Under the pieces are notes generated by a model. It was not told where the DNA came from and ran no database searches. It saw only the letters and a list, made by a program, of their open reading frames with translations. A program made the translations under genes and the position numbers. A DNA stretch of 64,000 nt. Origin: Gemmatales bacterium. GTDB lineage: Bacteria > Planctomycetota > Planctomycetia > Gemmatales > Gemmataceae. The stretch covers positions 717,335-781,334 of the forward strand of contig BPJP01000002.1 in assembly GCA_026004675.1 (NCBI GenBank). Direction: 5' to 3'. Shown here piece by piece: positions 1 to 6,786 of the stretch; within the stretch, counting starts at the first letter, position 1, and every line of letters begins with the position of its first letter.

Positions 1-1
1 T

Positions 2-1261
2 CTGGAAAACCAGCACCAGGTCGATGCCGATCGGCTTGGCGTTTATGGTCATTCGATGGGAGGGAATTTGACCGTCTATGTCGCCGGCAGTGATCAGCGA
101 GTGAAGGTCGCCGCGCCGTCCGTCGGCGGATCGGGGTTTCGCACCTATTCGTGGCCGCTTTTGCCGGAACAAAAACCGCGAACACTCAACGGCGACGTGA
201 AGCTGTACCGAAACACGCTTTCGTTTCAAGCATATGCCAGGCATATCAAAGCCCCGTTGTTGTGGCTTGGCGCCACGAACGACTTTCACGGCATCATGGA
301 TGACACTTATCGAACGGGGCAATTGATCCCGCATAAAAACGTTCGCTATGCGTTTACACCCCACATGAACCATCGTTTCACGCCGGAATTCGCGGTGACC
401 CGCCCCTTGTGGCTCGACCAATATCTCAAGGGAAGTTTCAAGTTCCCTGCGACGCCTTCTTCGACTTTGCTGCTCGACACGGATGATGGGGTGCCGATCT
501 TTCAATTGAAGCCCGACTTCTCCATGCCGATCAAAGCCGTCCACATCATGTACTCAGTTGACGCTGATCCCCAGGCTCGATTCTGGCGGACCGCGGAAGC
601 GATCAACGGCGGCAAGCAGTGGACGGCCAAATTGCCGATTCTCTCCACAGACCAGCCTCTTTTCGCTTTTGCCAATGTGCATTACGTCTTGCCCAAGCCT
701 CGATCCGTTCCGTTCGCACCTCCCACTTCGACCTTCGCTATCAGTTCGCTGCTGCATACGGTAAGCCCGCAGGTCCTGAAGAAAGCAAAGGTCAAAGCCA
801 CGGATAAGCCGTCGTTGCAGATCCACGAGTTTAGAAACGGCTGGCGCGACTGGTATCGTCTCTTGCCCGACAATCCGCACTACTGGCAGTATTGGACAAG
901 AAAAATCACTGACCCCAAATGGCGCGGTCCCGCCGGCAGCAAGCTCGAACTTGCGGTCCAAAGCCAGAAGCCGAATCAACTTGTCGTCGTCATCACGGAA
1001 AACTTTTTTCGTCCCTACCGGGGCAGAAACAGGGATTTTGTCGCGGTCGTCGGCTTGCAAGGCGGCAAGGCGGATACGATTCGCCTGTCACCCGCGGACT
1101 TCAAGTCGGTCGACGGCGGTGCGCCGCTGCAATCGTGGGAACACGCCGATTTGCTTGGTCTGATGGCCTACTATCGCGAACGAGCCGGAAAGTCGACATT
1201 CGGTTCCGCTCGGTGGCAAGGTCCTCGACCGGTGTTTTTTAAGATAAGGTGGGTGAAATGA
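2..1261 (+). CDS. Alpha/beta hydrolase (dienelactone hydrolase / acetyl-xylan esterase-like), 5' truncated by window edge
   Basis: The reading frame is open from base 2, so the true start lies outside the window. About 18 residues before the first ATG at 56 is the nucleophile elbow GHSMGG, typical of serine hydrolases. A plausible acid residue lies in the stretch TNDFHG and a plausible catalytic histidine in HMNHRF, which would complete the triad in the first ~125 visible residues. The remaining ~275 residues form a C-terminal extension of unknown fold with several beta-like segments. The family usually cleaves ester or peptide bonds; the substrate cannot be told. The stop overlaps the next start (ATGA), so it is probably co-transcribed with the GH5-like gene, which hints at carbohydrate-related work. 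That link is inference from position only. Confidence 0.8.
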   Translation: MENQHQVDADRLGVYGHSMGGNLTVYVAGSDQRVKVAAPSVGGSGFRTYSWPLLPEQKPRTLNGDVKLYRNTLSFQAYARHIKAPLLWLGATNDFHGIMDDTYRTGQLIPHKNVRYAFTPHMNHRFTPEFAVTRPLWLDQYLKGSFKFPATPSSTLLLDTDDGVPIFQLKPDFSMPIKAVHIMYSVDADPQARFWRTAEAINGGKQWTAKLPILSTDQPLFAFANVHYVLPKPRSVPFAPPTSTFAISSLLHTVSPQVLKKAKVKATDKPSLQIHEFRNGWRDWYRLLPDNPHYWQYWTRKITDPKWRGPAGSKLELAVQSQKPNQLVVVITENFFRPYRGRNRDFVAVVGLQGGKADTIRLSPADFKSVDGGAPLQSWEHADLLGLMAYYRERAGKSTFGSARWQGPRPVFFKIRWVK

Positions 1262-2382
1262 CACGGTGCAATCCCATCCGTGAGTTGGCATTTTTCCGAA
1301 CATTGTTAGTGCTTGCCGTTTGTGCCGTCGACAGCAGCCTTCTCGCCGACGACCTCGAATGGGTGCGCGTAGCGAACGACAAAAAGTCTTTTGTTTTCAG
1401 CAAGTCGGGCCGGAAATTCATACCGTGGGGTTTCAATTACGATCACCAGGAAGGGACCGGTCGGCTCATCGAAGATTACTGGGATAAGGAGTGGCCGACC
1501 ATCGTGCAAGACTTCAAGGAAATGAAGGCGCTGGGCGCCAACGTTGTTCGCATCCATCTGCAATTCGGGGCCTTCATGGAATCGGCCAAAAATCCGAATA
1601 AGCATGCACTCGATCAGCTTGCCCGTCTCGTGAAGCTCGCGGAAAAGACTGGACTATATCTCGATTTGACCGGGCTGGGTTGCTACCACAAAAAAGACGT
1701 GCCTCAATGGTACGACGAGCTGGGCGAAAAGGAACGGTGGCAAGCTCAGGCTGTCTTTTGGCAAGCGGTTGCTGGCCGATGTGCTGACAGTCCTGCGATC
1801 TTCTGCTACGACTTGATGAACGAACCGGTCGTGCCGGGCAACAAAAAACGCAAGGACTGGCTGGCCGGCGCGTTTGGCGGCAAACACTTTGTGCAATTCA
1901 TCACGTTGTCGGCGGCGAATCGGCCTCGGCACGAAATCGCTCGCCAGTGGATCGGCCAACTCACAGCTGCCGTTCGCAAGTACGACAAACGACATCTCAT
2001 CACCGTCGGACTGGTGCCGTGGAGCCTCGACCGCCCTGGTTTGAATTCCGGGTTCATTCCTGAAAAGGTCACGGGCAACCTCGATTTCATCGCCGTCCAT
2101 CTCTATCCGGAAAAAGGAAAAGTCAACGAAGCGGTCGACACCGTCAAGGGATTTGCGGCTGTCGGCAAGCCGGTTGTCATCGAAGAGATTTTTCCGCTCA
2201 AATGCGATGCCAGGGAACTCGGCGAGTTTATCGACCGATCGAAAAAGCATGCCACCGGCTGGATCGGGTTCTATTGGGGAAAAACGCCGGAAGAATATCG
2301 CAAAGGCAAAACATTCCGCGATGCCGTCGTGTTGAGTTGGCTCGAATTGTTCCAGGAAAAACGGAAGACGATCCTGCCGTAG
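1258..2382 (+). CDS. Secreted GH5-like glycoside hydrolase
   Basis: A 374-residue protein with an N-terminal hydrophobic signal segment (about residues 12-30). The GH5/clan A signature DLMNEP has its acid/base Glu near residue 189, and a second conserved Glu in VVIEEIF near residue 309 fits the nucleophile at the end of strand beta-7. The fold would be a TIM barrel that hydrolyses a beta-linked glycan such as glucan or mannan; the substrate is not resolvable. I place the start at ATG 1258, not the in-frame GTG at 1249, because the purine-rich AGGTGG sits about 7 bases before it and it overlaps the upstream stop. The last 33 coding bases plus stop also occur at 3680-3714, as part of the large direct repeat. 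Confidence 0.82.
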   Translation: MTRCNPIRELAFFRTLLVLAVCAVDSSLLADDLEWVRVANDKKSFVFSKSGRKFIPWGFNYDHQEGTGRLIEDYWDKEWPTIVQDFKEMKALGANVVRIHLQFGAFMESAKNPNKHALDQLARLVKLAEKTGLYLDLTGLGCYHKKDVPQWYDELGEKERWQAQAVFWQAVAGRCADSPAIFCYDLMNEPVVPGNKKRKDWLAGAFGGKHFVQFITLSAANRPRHEIARQWIGQLTAAVRKYDKRHLITVGLVPWSLDRPGLNSGFIPEKVTGNLDFIAVHLYPEKGKVNEAVDTVKGFAAVGKPVVIEEIFPLKCDARELGEFIDRSKKHATGWIGFYWGKTPEEYRKGKTFRDAVVLSWLELFQEKRKTILP

Positions 2383-3431
2383 TCGGGGGGCGCGTTTTCA
2401 GCGATTAAGCCAATTCAGCATGGTGGCAAACCTTTTCCGTTTGTTTTGACGGCATACAATCTCGGCATGGCCAACCACGATGCCGGCTACAGGATGCTGT
2501 TCTCCGACAAGCGCCTTGTCGCCGATTTGATTCGCGGCTTCATCAGCGAATCGTGGGTCGCCGATCTGGATCTCGACTCGCTCGAGCCGGTCAACGCCAG
2601 TTTCGTCAGCGAGCGATTCGAAAAGCGGGAGAGCGACGTCATCTGGCGCGTTCGTTTTCGCGATCACTGGCTTTACCTCTACTTGTTGATCGAGTTCCAG
2701 TCGACGGTGGACCGTTTGATGGCGTTGCGGCTGATGGTATATGTCGGGCTTTTGTATCAGCGTTTGCTGAGCGAGAAGGAGATCAAGGAAAGTGAAATGC
2801 TGCCGCCGGTCGTGCCGATCGTGTTGTATAATGGGACGCGGCGGTGGACGGCGCCGCGGGATGTGGGGGAATTGATTGCCGACGCTGGTCATGAGGAGTT
2901 GACGCGGTATTTGCCGAGATTAAGTTACTTTTTGCTCGAGGAGCATGCTCAAGACTTGGCCGCATTGGCGGGGATGCACAATTTGGCGGCGATCGTGTTT
3001 CGCCTGGAGCAGTGCCGAAGCCAGGAAGATATCGAGGCGGTGTTTGCCGAGTTGTCGGAGTGGGCGAGCGTGGAGGAGCATCGCGAGACGGTGCTGCGTA
3101 TTGGCCGGTGGCTGGAGGCAGTTGCGGCATCGGGAAAGCGTCTGATCGAGTCGCCGGCGCAATTGCAAGATTTTCGGGAGTACGGAGCCATGCTGAAGGA
3201 AACGGTCGAACAGTGGCGAAAACAAGCCCGCGAAGAAGGCTTGGCAGAAGGAATGGAAAAAGGCATACAAAAGGGATTGCAGCAGGGCATGGCTAAAGGC
3301 CGATCGGAAGGCGAGGCGGAAGTTCTCATGCGCCTGCTGAACAAAAAGTTCGGCACGATTCCAGAGGAATACGGCCAGCGAATTCGCGAGGCCGATCAGG
3401 AACAACTCTTGACCTGGGCGGATCGAATCCT
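2348..3431 (+). repeat. Direct repeat, copy A (1084 bp, carries rpn copy 1)
   Basis: From base 2348 the sequence matches 3680 onward essentially base for base, through the end of the GH5-like gene, the intergenic stretch and almost the whole Rpn gene, stopping at 3431 (partner end 4799). Differences seen are a 24-base and a 12-base length change in the glycine-rich tail and an isolated synonymous change near 3393. The final dozen codons of the two Rpn genes lie outside the repeat and differ in DNA while still resembling each other as protein. Confidence 0.93.
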
Positions 3432-3468
3432 GACGGCTGAGTCGATTGAAGATGTTTTTCGTGCCTAA
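2467..3468 (+). CDS. Rpn family recombination-promoting nuclease / PD-(D/E)XK putative transposase, copy 1
   Basis: A 333-residue protein of the Rpn (Transposase_31-like) family. The N-terminus MANHDAGYRMLFS is the usual start for the group, so I chose ATG 2467 over the TTG at 2446; there is no clear ribosome site. The nuclease core is visible as an Asp in ESDVIW followed by LLIEFQS, the E-x-Q form of the PD-(D/E)XK site. After residue ~255 comes a run of short EG/KG/QG heptad-like units and a DUF4351-like helical end (LLNKKFG). Family members cut DNA and promote RecA-independent recombination, and some act in phage defence. Copy 2 is virtually identical up to the tail. An in-frame ATG at 3190 with GGGAG nine bases upstream could start a short C-terminal product of 92 residues, as reported for some rpn genes; that is inference. 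Confidence 0.88.
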   Translation: MANHDAGYRMLFSDKRLVADLIRGFISESWVADLDLDSLEPVNASFVSERFEKRESDVIWRVRFRDHWLYLYLLIEFQSTVDRLMALRLMVYVGLLYQRLLSEKEIKESEMLPPVVPIVLYNGTRRWTAPRDVGELIADAGHEELTRYLPRLSYFLLEEHAQDLAALAGMHNLAAIVFRLEQCRSQEDIEAVFAELSEWASVEEHRETVLRIGRWLEAVAASGKRLIESPAQLQDFREYGAMLKETVEQWRKQAREEGLAEGMEKGIQKGLQQGMAKGRSEGEAEVLMRLLNKKFGTIPEEYGQRIREADQEQLLTWADRILTAESIEDVFRA

Positions 3469-3492
3469 CTGACGATCTATTGGAGGATGGAA

Positions 3493-3714
3493 ATGGATGC
3501 CGTCATCCTGGCTGCCGGTTTAGGAACCCGGCTCCGGCCATATACGTTACAAATTCCAAAACCTCTTCTTTTGGTACAGGGGCGTCCCATTCTGGATTGG
3601 GGACTGGCTGCATTGCCTGAAGAAATCGACCGTGTCATCGTTGTTGTGCATTATTTGGCCGATCAGATCCGGCACTATCTGTTCCAGGAAAAACGGAAGA
3701 CGATCCTGCCGTAG
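3493..3714 (+). pseudogene. Truncated sugar-nucleotide nucleotidyltransferase, fused to alien tail
   Basis: The start at ATG 3493 has GGAGG six bases upstream. The first ~62 residues are a clear NTP_transferase N-terminus: MDAVILAAGLGTRLRPYT holds the glycine-rich nucleotide-binding loop, followed by KPLL. Family members are usually 240 residues or more. Here the native sequence stops at base 3679 and continues into eleven codons and a stop identical to the end of the GH5-like gene at 2348-2382. The gene was therefore cut by arrival of repeat copy B. Without the sugar-binding half it should be inactive. It probably once encoded a nucleotide-sugar pyrophosphorylase. Confidence 0.85.
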
Positions 3715-4799
3715 TCGGGGGGCGCGTTTTCAGCGATTAAGCCAATTCAGCATGGTGGCAAACCTTTTCCGTTTGTTTTGACGGCATACAATCTCGGCAT
3801 GGCCAACCACGATGCCGGCTACAGGATGCTGTTCTCCGACAAGCGCCTTGTCGCCGATTTGATTCGCGGCTTCATCAGCGAATCGTGGGTCGCCGATCTG
3901 GATCTCGACTCGCTCGAGCCGGTCAACGCCAGTTTCGTCAGCGAGCGATTCGAAAAGCGGGAGAGCGACGTCATCTGGCGCGTTCGTTTTCGCGATCACT
4001 GGCTTTACCTCTACTTGTTGATCGAGTTCCAGTCGACGGTGGACCGTTTGATGGCGTTGCGGCTGATGGTATATGTCGGGCTTTTGTATCAGCGTTTGCT
4101 GAGCGAGAAGGAGATCAAGGAAAGTGAAATGCTGCCGCCGGTCGTGCCGATCGTGTTGTATAATGGGACGCGGCGGTGGACGGCGCCGCGGGATGTGGGG
4201 GAATTGATTGCCGACGCTGGTCATGAGGAGTTGACGCGGTATTTGCCGAGATTAAGTTACTTTTTGCTCGAGGAGCATGCTCAAGACTTGGCCGCATTGG
4301 CGGGGATGCACAATTTGGCGGCGATCGTGTTTCGCCTGGAGCAGTGCCGAAGCCAGGAAGATATCGAGGCGGTGTTTGCCGAGTTGTCGGAGTGGGCGAG
4401 CGTGGAGGAGCATCGCGAGACGGTGCTGCGTATTGGCCGGTGGCTGGAGGCAGTTGCGGCATCGGGAAAGCGTCTGATCGAGTCGCCGGCGCAATTGCAA
4501 GATTTTCGGGAGTACGGAGCCATGCTGAAGGAAACGGTCGAACAGTGGCGAAAACAAGCCCGCGAAGAAGGCTACGCCCAAGGGGTTGAAGAAGGCTTGG
4601 CAGAAGGAATGGAAAAAGGCATACAAAAGGGATTGCAGCAGGGCATACAGCAGGGGGTGGCTAAAGGCCGATCGGAAGGCGAGGCGGAAGTTCTCATGCG
4701 CCTGCTGAACAAAAAGTTCGGCACGATTCCAGAGGAATACGGCCAGCGAATTCGCGAGGCCGACCAGGAACAACTCTTGACCTGGGCGGATCGAATCCT
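3680..4799 (+). repeat. Direct repeat, copy B (1120 bp, carries rpn copy 2)
   Basis: Partner of 2348-3431, offset by 1332 bases at the left border and 1368 at the right because of 36 extra bases in the Rpn tail. The left border falls inside the nucleotidyltransferase frame and the right border inside the final codons of rpn copy 2, at the stop codon of the convergent UPF0104 gene. No terminal inverted repeats or target duplication are visible, so this is not a conventional IS. Confidence 0.92.
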
Positions 4800-4839
4800 C
4801 ACCGCAACGCACATCGATGAAGTGTTTGGACGAAACTAG
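3799..4839 (+). CDS. Rpn family recombination-promoting nuclease / PD-(D/E)XK putative transposase, copy 2
   Basis: A 346-residue twin of the gene at 2467-3468, with the same N-terminus and the same ESDVIW and LLIEFQS catalytic motifs. It differs by an eight-residue insertion (YAQGVEEG) and a four-residue insertion (IQQG with an M-to-V change) in the EG/KG repeat tail, and by a C-terminus ending ATHIDEVFGRN rather than AESIEDVFRA. The start is set by the conserved MANHDA N-terminus. The internal ATG at 4522 repeats the possible short-product start. The last 41 bases overlap the convergent UPF0104 gene. The upstream DNA is that of copy 1, so both copies probably share the same expression signals. 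Confidence 0.88.
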   Translation: MANHDAGYRMLFSDKRLVADLIRGFISESWVADLDLDSLEPVNASFVSERFEKRESDVIWRVRFRDHWLYLYLLIEFQSTVDRLMALRLMVYVGLLYQRLLSEKEIKESEMLPPVVPIVLYNGTRRWTAPRDVGELIADAGHEELTRYLPRLSYFLLEEHAQDLAALAGMHNLAAIVFRLEQCRSQEDIEAVFAELSEWASVEEHRETVLRIGRWLEAVAASGKRLIESPAQLQDFREYGAMLKETVEQWRKQAREEGYAQGVEEGLAEGMEKGIQKGLQQGIQQGVAKGRSEGEAEVLMRLLNKKFGTIPEEYGQRIREADQEQLLTWADRILTATHIDEVFGRN

Positions 4840-5866
4840 AGGTTTCTGACACCCGTTGGTTGTCAGGCGACGCTGGCTTTATGCCAGCATAGGCGAAGTA
4901 ACCGGCAAAGGCGAGACACCAATAGATCATCCGCGTCACCAGGGCTGCCAGGACACCAGTCGCTTCGGCGCTGCCTGTGGCCGCGAACAGCCAGCCAAAA
5001 GCGGCTTCTCCGCCCCCCAATCCTCCCGGCGTCGGGAAGCCCGCCTGAATGGTCATCCCAACTGGCACGAGCAAAAAGTTTTCCGCTAGTGTTGGCAAGG
5101 TACTCACTTGATCCGGCTGCAAAAAGGTTCGAGTCGCATAGAAAAACGTCAGCACAAAGCCAACATGGCCCACAAGCGACATGAGTAGCGTCAGTACGAC
5201 GATTTTCCCCCGGCAGCGATATAACCATAGTGCCCGCCACAACTCGGCGGCAATTCCCCCCACTTTCGGCAGCCAGCGCGTCAAGGAGTCGGCAAAACGC
5301 GCCGATTGTGCTTCGGTCAAAATCCCTGACACCAACCAGATCAAAACACTGGCGGCACAAATCCCAGCCGAGCCGAACACCACGGCTTGGAGCACGGCAT
5401 TCTCTCGTAGCGCCGGCTCATCCACAAGCCAGAAAATCGCGCCGCTGAGGACCACCAGCCAAAACAAACCCCACAGCCCTATGATCCGATCGATGACCAC
5501 CGTGGCAACAGCCACCGTCCGCCGACTTTGCTCGCGGGCGATGAATGCCGCTTTGAAAAGATCGCCGCCAACCGAACCGGGCAGGAACGTACTGAAAAAG
5601 AAGCCCATCCACCCCAACCGCAATCCGTTCCAGAGCGTAAAGGGCAACTCCTGGGCACGGACGAGAATGTACCAACGCGTGAACGTCAACAAGACGCTTG
5701 CCGTCAGTATGAGAACGGCCGCCAAGAGAGGCCCGATCTGCAGCGGCATGCGCAATGCGTCTGCAATGCCGATCCCGCTCGGCGGCTGCCAATTCCGCCA
5801 GATCATAAACGCGAGCAACCCCAACCCGATCCCGTACTTGACCAGGGCAATGCTCAGCTGTCGTTT
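4799..5866 (-). CDS. UPF0104 / lysylphosphatidylglycerol synthase TM-region family membrane protein
   Basis: About 355 residues with 7-8 hydrophobic helices. The LPG_synthase_TM family signature appears as FFFSTFLPGSVGGDLFKA followed by VVIDRIIGL, and a late glycine-rich segment FPTPGGLGGGEAAFG. Flippase-like or lipid-handling roles are known for relatives; the cytoplasmic synthase domain of MprF is absent, so the precise role is open. I chose GTG 5866 (VKRQLS) because the 27 upstream residues are polar and unlike the family. The C-terminal ~25 residues are not conserved, and the stop lies exactly at the border of repeat copy B, so the tail may have been altered by that event. Confidence 0.8.
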   Translation of the reverse strand, partial: KRQLSIALVKYGIGLGLLAFMIWRNWQPPSGIGIADALRMPLQIGPLLAAVLILTASVLLTFTRWYILVRAQELPFTLWNGLRLGWMGFFFSTFLPGSVGGDLFKAAFIAREQSRRTVAVATVVIDRIIGLWGLFWLVVLSGAIFWLVDEPALRENAVLQAVVFGSAGICAASVLIWLVSGILTEAQSARFADSLTRWLPKVGGIAAELWRALWLYRCRGKIVVLTLLMSLVGHVGFVLTFFYATRTFLQPDQVSTLPTLAENFLLVPVGMTIQAGFPTPGGLGGGEAAFGWLFAATGSAEATGVLAALVTRMIYWCLAFAGYFAYAGIKPASPDNQRVSETSSFVQTLHRCALR

Positions 5867-6039
5867 CACGAAACCGCCTCGTGTTTCAAATGAACTTATC
5901 CCGAATGGACGCCACCCGATCGTGGTGCATTGTCCGGCTTCCCGCACAACGTGTCTATAGGTGTTTCTTCGACGAACGGCTCGTCCAATGCGCTGGGATA
6001 GCCCTCCGGTCTTGCCGCTCTAATTCCATTCCCGCTTTT

Positions 6040-6069
6040 TTGGGCAACAACTCAGTTGCCAGATATACT
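6040..6069 (+). promoter_or_regulatory. Candidate sigma-70-type promoter for the TIGR03000 gene
   Basis: TTGGGC at 6040-6045 and TATACT at 6064-6069 are separated by 18 bases, about 80 bases before the start at 6150. The -10 is good and the -35 weak. Confidence 0.4.
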
Positions 6070-6149
6070 AAAAGCATAGCACAACGTGGCTGGTGGGGAT
6101 GACGGCTGGTCTCGCCGTCGGGCAAGAGTGTCATTGCGGAGGTACCAAG

Positions 6150-6758
6150 ATGAAATTGCTCGACATCACACGCATGGCACTCGTGGCGACCGGTTTTTTG
6201 TCCGCTGCAGGTCCCTTGCTCGCTGACTTGCCTGGGGCCGTCAACGTCACGAAGTATACTGCCCCGCCCAAGTGCACTTTGCCAGTGACGCCTTATACCC
6301 GCTTTATTGGCAGCAGCAAGGCTCCCTTGTCTTCGGCCAAATGCCGACTCCCCGTGACGCCATGCTATCCCGTTTTCTATCCCTATCCCACGTATTATGG
6401 CGGCAGTTTCTACTATTCGAATTCTTACGCCGGCCAGGCCACCCCATCCAAACCAACTACAATCCTGTCTTCTCCGCCGGTCGGCAAGACCGTGCAGCGG
6501 TCGGCTCCTGCTACCTTCACGGTAGAAGTTCCTACGGACGACGCCGAAGTCTGGATTCAAGGTCAGAGGATGAAGCAAACCGGAAAGTTTCGCCGATTCG
6601 AAACACCGGTTTTGGCGTTGGGAGTGACATACGCTTACACCATTGAAGCCTCGTGGTTGGAAGGCGGCCGCCGCGTGCGCTTCGTTCAGGAATTGCGAGT
6701 CAAAGCCGGGCACACGGCAAGCGTCTTGTTCGCTTCCGACAACCCTGCCTTCCGTTGA
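6150..6758 (+). CDS. Secreted TIGR03000-domain protein
   Basis: 202 residues with a signal peptide (hydrophobic stretch ~10-25). A Pro/Thr/Tyr-rich middle carries an internal echo: PPKCTLPVTPYT and, about 22 residues later, AKCRLPVTPCYP. The C-terminal ~75 residues (ATFTVEVPTDDAEVWI onward to AGHTASVLF) are the TIGR03000 domain, known almost only from planctomycetes, function unknown. GGAGG seven bases upstream fixes the start at ATG 6150; the longer reading from 6093 has no such support. Probably exported to the periplasm or cell surface. A second member, with a Tyr-rich rather than Cys-containing linker, is at 48657-49313. Confidence 0.85.
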   Translation: MKLLDITRMALVATGFLSAAGPLLADLPGAVNVTKYTAPPKCTLPVTPYTRFIGSSKAPLSSAKCRLPVTPCYPVFYPYPTYYGGSFYYSNSYAGQATPSKPTTILSSPPVGKTVQRSAPATFTVEVPTDDAEVWIQGQRMKQTGKFRRFETPVLALGVTYAYTIEASWLEGGRRVRFVQELRVKAGHTASVLFASDNPAFR

Positions 6759-6786
6759 CGGGAGCGGCCCGCAACACACTTCCCTA

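Noticed and set aside
2348..4839. Insertion sequence carrying a Transposase_31-like gene
   Set aside because: No terminal inverted repeats or target-site duplication at the repeat borders. Rpn proteins carry the old transposase label but are nucleases, so I call it a direct repeat, not an IS.
5181..5960. 259-codon plus-strand open frame
   Set aside because: Antisense to the UPF0104 gene; Arg/Pro/Thr-rich shadow composition.
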